From the NCBI GenBank assembly GCA_002633005.1, contig NMRA01000135.1:123115-187114 (forward strand): a stretch of 64,000 nucleotides of DNA, given 5' to 3'. The translations under genes and the position numbers were made by a program. Source of the stretch: Phoronis australis. Taxonomy: Eukaryota; Phoronida; Phoronidae. Of the stretch, positions 54,453-64,000 are shown one piece after another; positions within the stretch are counted from its first letter, which is position 1, and every line of letters starts with the position of its first letter. The notes under the pieces were generated by a model. The model did not search any database. It was not told the DNA's origin and was given only the letters and a program-made list of their open reading frames with translations.

Positions 54453-57400
54453 ATCTAAATAATTATGAGTGCACCAGAATCTAGAAATAATTATTAATAA
54501 TAGAAATTGTCTGTCAGTAACATTCTCAGAGACTTGCTCAAATGAGATTTGGTAATTTTGTTGGAAATAGTTGTGTGGAGCGTAAGACCAAATTACTGAC
54601 AGTTTCAAAGCACTAGATGGAGTTGTACCATTGTTTAAATTATAAACAATGATTCTAATTCGAGCCACTTGCTAGAGGTTTGGAGCTTAGATATAACTAG
54701 TTCTTTAATCAGTGAGAACAAGACAATATTTTAGCCATAGCAATTTTAATCAAAACTTCTTCCTATCATAATTGTTAACAGTGGTTGGACTTACTGGAGC
54801 ATCGTGCTTGAAGTTTGCTTTTGGATGTTTCCAGCCAACCACTACGCCAGTCTGTAACTCGTAGACCAAAGCCCAGCCGTCCTCAGACCCTGTTATCGCA
54901 TGCTTGTAGTTGGCGGACCTTTCCAATCCAGTTGTGCACCCAAAGGCCGATTCTTTAGGTAAAGTCCAGTGTGGACGATATAACTGCCCCATTCCTCGGT
55001 TGCCGTTCACCAACAGCCCGTCACATTTCCCGGTTTCTAGGTTCCAATACGTTGCTGTAATCTGAAGCCCAATCACAACCATATTACCAGAGACGGCCAC
55101 TATACTGTTCCCAAGAAACGGAACTTTGGACAATGGACGATAACAGTGCCTTACTTCTCCAGAATCTTTTTTCAAGTTGATGGCTGCAAATCGTAGAGTT
55201 CCCTTATGAGGCTTGTAGCCTCCTAACGCCTTTTTGCCAAACGCAATGATTTCCTCTTGAGCAGCTTCATCACAATAAATCAGGAAGACTAGGAATTCTT
55301 CATTTTCTGTGAGGAGCAACCTGAACTCAGCAAAGTTGAATTTCTTCAAAGGAATCGTTTTCTTCACTTCCATTTTCTTGATGTCCCATGTCTCAACTTG
55401 CATAGTTTCTTCTTTCCTAGCTATATAACACATCTGCTTTGGACGATCAAGCTGGAAAGCTATAACACCTGTTCCAAAATCTTTATCTAAAAGCTGTCCT
55501 GTTGTGAAGTTCCATGCCTTTAGAACACCTGTTGCTTTTTCCCAGCCAAGTAAGACGGTATCGTCCACAGCTAGCTTGACTTCATTCACCTTCATGTCTG
55601 CTGACTTTGCTACAAAGTGTTTTGTCCACTGAGTAAGACCCCATATGATGAATGATTCGCCTGAATTTGTGACAACAAACTGGCCATTTTCATTTATATC
55701 ACAGCTTGTGGCATTGAGATCTCCATCTTTTTTCCTCCCGAAACAGTTAAACAAGGGTAACAGGAGAGGAGTTTGAGATGTTTTGCCATACTTCATCGCC
55801 TGTTTGGCTAATGACTGGAGATGGGGATGGCTCTGGTCATCGTGGTCAAGTCGGGCCAATATCTGCATGGGAATCTGTGAAACCGCTTTCACAGATGCTG
55901 AGCTCAGAACGTCATACAGTAACGATATTTCCTGATCCTCTGTGAACGTGTCTTTCAAATCCTCCAGCTCATTCACCAAATATTGATAAGAAAAGGCTTG
56001 TACCTTCATCACAAGATACTTAATATTGCAAACAGTTTTGCTCTTAAATTTGGCCATGTCACCTGAATGTTTCAGATGGTGAACCAAGCATTCAAGTCGT
56101 CGTCTGTTCTTACTTGTAGCTGCTTGAATAGTCACTTGTCTGTCTGCATTTTTCATTGTGATGTTTCTCTTTGGAAGACTTATTGTCTTTTTAAATGGAC
56201 TCTCCACCATGTAAAGCTCGGCCAGGTCTGTGTGTATCTGTTGCTTCCTAGACGTCACATAGCGTTCTGTAGCCACTTCAATGAACTGCCTGTGGTACCA
56301 GAAATACGTGGTTTTCCCCTGCGATTGTCTCTCAGTGAGGTATTCTTTCAGGTCATTGTGTATCCTCGCCCATAGAAGTGCTGGTATTCTGATGCTGTTT
56401 TCTTCAGGTGGATTGTGGTACTGATATACATCCGCTAGAACCTCGTTGTTGCAAGATAGAACATCCTCCAGCTCGATTTCACTCAGTCCATTCAAGCCAC
56501 ATGTCAGATATCCAAGTGAATGTTCTACAAGAAGCTTCCCAAACTTGATTTCAATATCTTGGAACATGTGGTTTATCGCCTGCTTGACTGTCGGAGCAAG
56601 AATTAGATCTTCTGCTGGTGTGTACGACTTCCACTTGGCGGCTTGGTCAGCCACAATTTTCAGAAGGAGAGGGGTTGCCTCACTGCTTAAGATGGAGTTA
56701 AGGAACTCTTTCTGTTGGTTGGAAACTGTCCTCTGGTGATGGCTTATGTGTTTTTCCAAGATTTGTTGCCCAGTCGTCAATGGAACTGGTTTCAGCTGTA
56801 AATAACACTCAGAATTGGGCAAGACCTTTCTTAAGTTGTCAAGACAGCCGTGTTGAGCGGGTAAAGTTGAAAAGATGAAGTGGATGTTAGGCGGCAAGTT
56901 GATCTCCACCCAGCCCATTAAGTAAGCTTGATGAGCCGATGACAGCTGGTCAAGAGAATCTAGCAGAATGAACACCTCATGGTCAACCAGATCACGTGAT
57001 ACGTTTCTTAGAAATCTTGGGAAGTATGCCAGTAAATTCTTCATGTTTTTGTATCCTTCTGGTTCCATGATTTTGTCACAAATGTCCGCCAACTGTCCAC
57101 AGATGCTCAGTAGGACGTCAAAGATATTGAAACTCTTTGGTGATGTGCCGAGGAATCTCACAAGCCTGATGGAATCCGGTCCAAACCAGTCAGTTATTTT
57201 ATTCATGATCATGGCCATAACCGAAGTCTTGCCGACTCCGGACTCTGCGTGGATCACCAGTGGGAGCCTGTGCTTTTTCTGTAGGAATGTCTTTGCTTGT
57301 TGTAGTATATCATCCTGTCCACAGAAAGTGATGCACTTCTTCTGACAAAAGTGGAGGTGGTGAAGGATCTCTTCATAGTCGCTATAGTATTCAGATCGTC

Positions 57401-60400
57401 GAATTATCTGAAAGAAGATTGTCTTCTGTTTACTGTCGTACACTAAATTGCCTTGTCGTTGCTCTTTTGCGTGTGCGTGTGCATGACCAGTGCAGGCATT
57501 TGGTTATTTGTTGCAAGGTTTTGTTCTTATAGAAACCACAAAATTGCATTCTCTTTGTCAGTCACCTGCTTGCAACAGTCTTACTTTTTACCAAGCAATG
57601 AGTCTGCACATAAATTATAATAAAAAACATTCCACGAACAGTTCTTTAGCATAGTGAGAGCACGGAAGCATCTTTTGCTTGACCCAATTTCTAATTTCGC
57701 TGTGCGAGACGGGATGTGCTGACAGGAAAGAAACACGATGTGTTTCATTCATGGACGTATTAAGACGTTGAACATTATTATGTGATTCGTTTGAAAAGCC
57801 CTCAGCACAACAGTGGCAATTTGACTGCGTGATGGTTAATAAGTATTAAAAAATGATATGAAATCCCACTGTATTAATTCCTAGATAAGAATGCTGAACG
57901 CTGTCCACCCAACCACCATAGCGCCATCTATTGACAAGAGGTATTTCATCTGGTTGCTGCTGTATTGGAAAGTAGGTATTCCATGTTCATGCATACAGCA
58001 AAGGACTGGCAAATCTTTAATCGTCATGATGACTGAGTAGAAATGGAATTCACCACTAGAGTACATAGTAATGATGGATCATATTTATCATTGCGGAGAA
58101 ATGGAATTTTGTCTATTAATTTTTTCCATATACCACATGCGTTCTCACCTGAGCTTTAGTCTGATGTGCTGCAGTGATGAGTCTCATGGTGTCTTCAACA
58201 AAGTTCTTGCAGAATGACAATACATATTGCTGATGCTCTTCATGAGTATCTGGGTCAATACCTCCACTCTGCCAATTCACGTAATATTTTCTTGTGTTTT
58301 CTCCCAGGACTGCCTTAATTTTGTCAGTGAAAAGGGCTTGACGAAATTTAGCCACCTCGGTGTCGATCTTTTTCTGAAAATGATGGACACAATTTATAGG
58401 CAACATTTGATATTGAAAACATTCTCATGACAGTCAATTACCAATGGGGTCTTTCTAAATGTGATGTAACTTCATTATTGGAATATATCTTAGCATTTAA
58501 AGACTACAGCAATGCACAAAAACTGATTTCATTGTATATTTAAACTTTCTAAAATTTGAAAAATGAAACAGATCTCAAAAATGGACTAAAAAATTATTGT
58601 TGTCATTATTAAAAGTATCTGAATCTTTTATAATACACTTTCAGAGGATGTCAGACTTTATTGCACAGATGTAATATTAATTCCAGTGGAAGTAATAAAA
58701 ACAGTCATCTAATCTGTTTTTATGGAGAAAAACGTATGGTTAAGCGCTGAATGTAAACAATTAGTGCATGTCTCATAACTGTCAGAACCTCTCAGCATCA
58801 AAAGGAATAAATGAATACCTGATATTATCATTTGTCCATATATAAATTTATAAACTAATTAAACTTGAAGAGGTGATATCAGAGACTGCTTTTGAACAAA
58901 AACTATCTTAAGATCATGAAAATTTGCACAGTCCATTCCATTTGAAATATGTTCGTCTTCATGTTTTGCCGTTAAATCTTCTGTGATCTCGCGATACTCG
59001 ATAGGTTTTTCACATTGATATGACAACAGTGACACCTTTGAAAATGTCTTTATACGCCTTCAGCTTTTCAATACGTTGGGTTAACATATTTAACTTGATT
59101 GTCTTATGGACCAAATGGATTGCACTGATTTCACCTGCAAATAGATTCACCTTCATAAACAATGTGTTGTTGTTGTCTGAACATGGTCATTTGACGCAAA
59201 CTAAATATCTCCGTATCAGGTTTGTATTGAATATGAACCCTGTAAATAAGCGCAAGCCATATTCAGTAAAGTGTGTGCGTGTGTGTATGTGTGCATGCGT
59301 GTGTGCACCTACCTTTCCACCCTGTGTTATAATTTCAGTGTACACTTTCGCATCCACGTCTTCTACCCTCTCGTCAACGAGGCCTTGAAATCTGCGTAGA
59401 TATCCCAGCGCATGTTTTGTAACGTCGCTCACTTTAGAAATGCCGTCTTCAATTTCGCACTCAGTAACTAAAACCATAAATTTGGTAATGAAAGTGAAAG
59501 TTCGTAATTCGAATTTGACTTTTAAATAAATGTCAAATTCTAATTATATCAACCCAAAGCTGTCCCGGTCAAACTAACTAGCTCAGAATGAGTTTTTCAT
59601 TGAAAAGTCACTATTTGTCACATATTTGAATACCAAGGTTGTAAAGTCACCCATGGGGTCTCAGGTATCTCTTTGTTCCATAGCATTACAAGAATTGCTT
59701 AGGTAAGTGATAATTTAATTTTCATGTAAATATTATGTCCAAAATGTAAATATTTCACTGATCAAAGATTGTTATAACAGGTCTGTCCGTGTTCCTCAAT
59801 CTCACCTGACTTGAAATACTCATGTTGCTGCTGCAAAGTAAAGAGACCTTTCTCGCAAGCACTGCTTGCCGATTGTCTCAGTATTTTCTGAAGGAGGTTG
59901 AATTCCGTCCACCAGCCATCTGTATCTTGTTTTCGTTTTTCCTCGTTTGCGTAGTCCCCAAAATATTTAAATTTTGTAGTTATTGGCTGAAATTATTATT
60001 TTAGATGTGAGCAATTTACACCTGGGCCCAGGGTCTAATCTTTGTTCTAGAAATCTAACTCGAGAAATATTTTTGGCATTTTCCATCTTTTTTTGATACT
60101 AACTCAGGATAAGTGTTTTTTATTTTATGTAATATTATGCTCAAGTGCATTATGGTTTATGCAGATGAGGTTTTAGTCCAAGTTCGCACTTGATGATTCC
60201 TAAATTTGATTTTCAAACTAGTAAAAGTCAAGATTTCAAGTAAAATAGAGCTTCAATCCAGGGTTATCAAGTGCAGACATGCGTTGGGCAGTCATCCACT
60301 GAAACCACAACATAGTTGAGAACAGAATTATAGACCTAATGTGAGAAGTAATTCAACTGTGTTTGAGCCGCGGTCATACGATTACATTAAACACATTCTA

Positions 60401-63400
60401 GTACCCTTTAGGCAGAACAGCACCTGTTACTAAATTATCGTAGTCCACAACTCACCTGCAGAATGTATTCAGCGGGAACTAAATTTTCGTCCTTGATATA
60501 CCATTCCTGCAGCTTGATTGGCCAGTTTCCATCCTCAGTTTTAGCCTCTTGACACAGTATTTCAAACTCGCCTTCCTTGATCTCCGTGGGTAGTGGTCGG
60601 TAGCCATACCGATCGCCTAAGATACTCTGAAATGCAAAATTTTCTATTGGCATAAGAACAGTCTTAAGTTGGTGGTTAAAAGTGTTCATCGTCTCCTTTT
60701 ATGATGGCAAGAAACGAGAAATTATTTACTAGGAGACATTTAGTTATTGAGCAGGCTTGAGTTGTCATGCTCAACTTTACTAAATGTCACCTAGTAAGTA
60801 GTTTCTTGTTTTTTACCAGTCTTATAAGTACATGACAACAACAATGAGGATATCAATGAGGATATTTCAAGTCTGGTGAGAGTGATGTGAAAAGCTGGTG
60901 TAAACCTGCCCTCTATCAAAAACATTTGCCATAAAGAAGAAGTGCTTATTTGCTCCTTTCTCAGATTGGAGGTGATATCTGAACCTGGGAAGAATCGAGA
61001 ATTCATTTTTGAGGGGTACTCGGCTCAACAACTTAGCTTGTCACAGCAGGTCATTTATACACCAAGCATGATCTTGAGCAACAATCAACTGTCACTTCTC
61101 ACGCCCAGAAATCACTTTTCATTTGAGTCAAGACCTGCGTTGTTGACATAAGTTTTCTAAATTTAAAGTCAAGGCTTGTCTGCACTGGCATACTCTATCA
61201 AATTTTTGTTTGCAAACAAGACCAAACTCGGAGTTTCGTGACGTTTTTGATGAGTTTGGCGACCAGTCCACACTAGCAAATTCTGACAAACTTTCCCTAA
61301 CAGAGGCTGCCATTTTGAACACTGACAATCACATGCTTTTTAGCTGCTTGCTGATTGGTTATTATTCACCAAACTGCACCAAACGATTTTCAAATTAAAT
61401 GTGCCTGGCCAAACTTCAGCAAAATAGGGTTGCAGTGTTTGGCAACCCGTCCACACTGACAATATTTTGTTTGCAAACTCGACAAAACTTGAGTTTGGTT
61501 GAGTTTTCAAACAAAGAGTTTGCCAGTGTGTATGGGTATTTTGTATTTTTGGTGGAAGTTGGGTTAATAACGGCTCTAAATTGACATTGAAACCAAAAAA
61601 GTAAATTACTTGATATCCCATCCTAAACTCAGCTGTTCATTTCCAGTTCATGTCCCATTCTCGAAGGTCATCAGGTTGCAAATGCAAATACTAATTTAGC
61701 CCAAGTTCTTTTTAACACAGTCAGCTGAATTGCTTCCTTGCCAGCACCACCTCCTGGCAGTAGGCATCTCCAGAAGCTAATGACTGTTCCCTTTGAATGA
61801 CTGAAATTCAGAAGTGGGGGTGTTACCCTCACTGGAACATGTCCGTTATCAGAAGGCACAGGCACCTTTACCCTGAGATGAGCCAGGTCTCGGGATACTT
61901 ACTATGAAGTTGGGTCCCAGCGATATTCTCTGGCAGTTTGCTATCTCCTGCAAGCACAGTTTTTCAGTTTGGTGGTCGTTGGTCATTGTATCAAGAATAC
62001 CCCATCTCATGTCGATAACCCTGAAGTCCAGCCCCAGCTCGGCACACAGCTCCTTGAGCTTGGGATAGGCTAGCTTGGCCAACCAGTTTCGCTCCTGTTT
62101 CATATCTGAAGATTGAAGACATTCAGTAATCACCACAGACTAGAAAAGAAATCGCAACCATTTCCTAAAGGCGCTTTAGGTGGCAATGTAATAGCTTCAT
62201 TTCTAAAATCTGTTTATCTGTTTACACTATCTGCAAGGTGCTCATCTCTGACCAATATGTGTACACCATGCACACATACTTGATCTTAAACTGCTGTAAT
62301 CGCTGAAGGTGGCTGTAGAATTGGCTAGCTCGTGTAGGTAAACGGCATATACCCAGGTGTTATTGTCATGGGTGGGTTAGTGAATGTGGTTTCGACCTGA
62401 ATGGGGAAAACTGTGACAAGGTAGTGTCCTTGATGGATTGGGGACTAAGCTGTGTGTGTTTGCACTCTAAAACTGTTAGAATTAGTGGCAAAATAAAAAT
62501 TCCTACCAGTAAATGTAGAACTTATGAACAGCCTGACATCTGTTGATGGCATAGGTGGTATGTCTGTCATGCATCCCTCCAGGAGGTCATCAAACTGCTT
62601 CTCAGAACTTTTGATACTTGGCAATGCTGTGGGAATAAAGTATTTTACATTGCAGAGAATGTATGGTACTGAAACCATGACAAAATCTTAGAGTTTTTGG
62701 AATCAAGACTGATTTTCTAATTTGACTATTTGCTTTTACATCATCTTTCTGTCCTACAATGAAACTAAGCTCACTGTCACTTAAACAAATTTTGTTGAAA
62801 GTTGTACTTTTGTGAGTCTTCACTGATATTTTGTTCAGCTCACAACGTGGTTCACAGCTCTGTTTGTCTTACGAATGCTGTTAAACTCACATTCACCATT
62901 CTAGTTTTCAAGAGCCGAGGGATCTATATCATGAAAGTGACTTGAGGTTTAAGTTTTTAACACCAAGAATTTTGTCTAATTTTAATTTTTGTCTCAGAAG
63001 GGGTCTTAAAAAACAAAAATTTACTAAGGCTAAGTGAAGGCAAGTGACAAAATTTCAGAACAGAAAGTTTCATGATTGAACACTGTCTGTGGTCTTAACT
63101 TGAGAATGAAATTTAGATAATTTTAACATAATTAACAATTTTACTAACTACACATTCTCCACTTGTTGCTGGTTCACAAATTTATAGCGATGTGGAAAAT
63201 CTAGCTTGAAGGATACTCATGGTCTATTAATTCTGAATAGGCGTTTATAAACAATGTTGGAAGTCACAAATAAAAGTGGAAGCTTATTTACTTGAGAAGG
63301 TAAAAAGTATAACTGGAATATGTCACCTTACTAGGTAAGAGTAAGTCACACTGCATTGTCTCCATAGCAACTTCCCATATTTTGCATTGAAATCAGATGA

Positions 63401-63986
63401 TCTTCAATTAGATCGTAAAACATTGTAAAAATTTTTTAACAGACTTGTTACTAAACAGTTCACAGTGGTGACAATCAAATTTCTTTGCTATTTATACTAA
63501 AAATCTGATTTTAAACCCACTGGTCATAGCAGGCTGAGTTTCGTTCTTAATTTTGATTTCAAGAAATTTCACGAATCGGGTTAAAATATTTTTTGTTCAG
63601 TTGTGCCCGATTTTGAGATGAGCGCTGGGGCATTCTTTATGTATAACAGTATAATGCAAGAACATGTCTGCTATACACTGCATAATGTTGGTATACCATT
63701 TCACTCTTGCTATGGTGTTTGAACTCGGGCAGCCTCTCCTGTGTTGCAGGGTACAAATGTCATTATAAACTCACATTTGATCAAACGATTAGTGTCCAAT
63801 TGGGTTCTAACAAAAAATAGATCCTCTATATATGTCACCATTCAGTAAAGTTTGTATTTCATTCTGGTATCACTACCCATGTAGGATAAAAAGTGGTGTA
63901 GAAACAATAGAGTAATAAGCACATTGTACCAACCTTTTTGCTTCTGGGGTAGTTTTTGTGCAGTCACGTTGCTGTTTTTCTGCAGC
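54019..63986 (-). CDS. NWD1/NWD2-like NACHT and WD-repeat protein, 5' end beyond window
   Basis: Nine exons on the minus strand join in frame for about 1,325 codons. Order: a short lead-in; a DUF4062-like region across the second and third exons (FISSTF, then RWGI and LCLQEI); a linker ending in GDRYGYRPLP and WWTEF patterns; then a 2.6-kb exon with a NACHT P-loop (GVGKTS), Walker B (ILLDSLDQL), a winged-helix/helical part with the YHRQFIEVATERY signature seen in NWD1 and TEP1-type proteins, and a degenerate beta-propeller; then a last exon with a canonical WD repeat (SADGVLKLWKV). These are STAND ATPases. Human NWD1 is linked to steroid-receptor levels and purine synthesis; in invertebrates the family is often expanded, and roles in sensing or immunity are only inferred. 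It runs tail to tail with THADA. Confidence 0.92.
54795..57407 (-). CDS. NWD-like exon h (NACHT, helical region, propeller)
   Basis: 871 codons in one exon. The start is set at the ttctttcag acceptor because exon g ends in phase 0; the open frame runs a short way upstream but then meets a stop. Walker A GVGKTS lies near 57,222-57,240 and Walker B LLDSLDQL near 56,943-56,966. The C-terminal third has only weak WD-like blades (for example a block ending DIKKMEVKKT). Ends HDAP before donor gtaagt, so the WD repeat continues in exon i. Confidence 0.93.
57408..58148 (-). other. NWD-like intron before NACHT exon
   Basis: A single gcgccatctattg at 57,921-57,933 resembles the CTCF-like unit core. 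A short open frame continues upstream from the exon but is closed by a stop. Nothing else noted. Confidence 0.45.
58149..58373 (-). CDS. NWD-like exon g
   Basis: 75 codons, phase 0 on both sides, acceptor tttcag, donor gtgaga. Helical linker with the FCKNFVEDTMRLI pattern that precedes NACHT in NWD proteins. Confidence 0.88.
58374..59312 (-). other. NWD-like intron f/g
   Basis: AT-rich intron; the TG/CA microsatellite lies at its 5' end. Nothing else seen. Confidence 0.5.
59271..59308. repeat. TG/CA microsatellite
   Basis: Imperfect tg repeat of about 38 bp, a few bases into the intron after the exon f donor on the minus strand. Confidence 0.9.
59313..59467 (-). CDS. NWD-like exon f
   Basis: 155 nt. 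Starts VTECEIEDGIS and contains RFQGLVDERVEDV. Donor gtaggt, immediately followed in the intron by a CA/TG microsatellite. Confidence 0.85.
59806..59986 (-). CDS. NWD-like exon e
   Basis: 181 nt, 60 codons plus one base. Acceptor tttcag. The frame gives YFGDYANEE and DGWWTEFNLLQKILRQ, similar to the NWD1 linker; the other two frames have stops. Confidence 0.82.
60456..60626 (-). CDS. NWD-like exon d
   Basis: 57 codons. Begins SILGDRYGYRPLP, the conserved continuation of the DUF4062 region, and ends VPAEYILQ. Donor gtgagt. Confidence 0.92.
60627..61902 (-). other. NWD-like intron c/d
   Basis: Contains related motifs around 61,200-61,260 and 61,440-61,520 (tttgtttgcaaac...gac), a possible old internal duplication. 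No exon or gene seen. Confidence 0.4.
61903..62105 (-). CDS. NWD-like exon c (DUF4062 core)
   Basis: 203 nt. Contains MKQERNWL, the YPKLKELC helix, FRVIDMRWGI and EKLCLQEIANC, all typical of the NWD family N-terminus. Acceptor cttcag, donor gtaagt. Confidence 0.93.
62507..62626 (-). CDS. NWD-like exon b (start of DUF4062 region)
   Basis: 120 nt. Ends in VRLFISSTFT, the beta-strand and SSTF motif that opens DUF4062 in NWD1-type proteins. Donor gtagga. Confidence 0.88.
62627..63933 (-). other. NWD-like intron a/b
   Basis: About 1.3 kb of AT-rich sequence with no repeat or exon recognised. Confidence 0.5.
63934..63986 (-). CDS. NWD-like exon a (first one visible)
   Basis: 53 nt between a ctttacag acceptor and a gttggt donor. 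It is polar, rich in lysine and glutamine. Supported mainly by exact phase joining with the next exon, not by homology. Confidence 0.55.
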
Positions 63987-64000
63987 CTGTAAAGGGAATA

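Noticed and set aside
56067-57345. Plus-strand open frames opposite the NACHT exon
   Set aside because: They are antisense shadows of a strongly conserved minus-strand coding exon.

Overview
The window is animal nuclear DNA: AT-rich, with many short exons joined by GT-AG introns, tRNA-derived SINEs, small inverted-repeat transposons and a Penelope-type retroelement remnant. Two conserved animal genes can be read. The gene content (THADA plus an NWD1/NWD2-type NACHT gene) and the apparent high heterozygosity suggest a marine invertebrate such as an amphioxus, hemichordate, echinoderm or lophotrochozoan. I cannot place it more closely by eye.

Layout. Bases 1-22,100 hold no gene I can support; they carry interspersed repeats and several inverted-repeat elements. 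Bases 22,104-50,723 (+) carry 29 coding exons of a THADA orthologue (THADA/Trm732 family, DUF2428, HEAT-like). All exons join in frame for 1,558 codons. The last visible exon ends in a good splice donor and the C-terminal 300 or so residues are not found. Bases 54,019-63,986 (-) carry nine exons of an NWD1/NWD2-like STAND protein: DUF4062-like N-terminus, NACHT ATPase, winged-helix/helical region, degenerate beta-propeller and a final canonical WD repeat. Its 5' end lies beyond the right edge. The two genes are convergent.

Four isolated N bases (13,439; 18,612; 27,351; 52,880) mark joins. After each N the sequence jumps back to sequence already seen 0.7-2 kb upstream. The copies differ by SNPs and indels at a level expected of alleles. 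I read these as two haplotypes placed in tandem (false duplications), not as real tandem duplications. They give an apparent second copy of THADA exon 4 and of the last NWD exon.

Most interesting points: (1) THADA intron 3 contains a tandem array of roughly 135-160 bp units, most carrying one same-oriented CTCF-core-like site, with a three-unit copy-number difference between the two presumed haplotypes. (2) A 51-bp GC-rich repeat whose unit contains two palindromes ends abruptly at an N. (3) A fold-back element at 10.15-10.52 kb whose arms carry a hammerhead-ribozyme-like layout with a damaged core. (4) The Penelope-type remnant lies in THADA intron 18. (5) A two-copy tRNA-SINE family and a small 13-bp-TIR MITE family lie in THADA introns.
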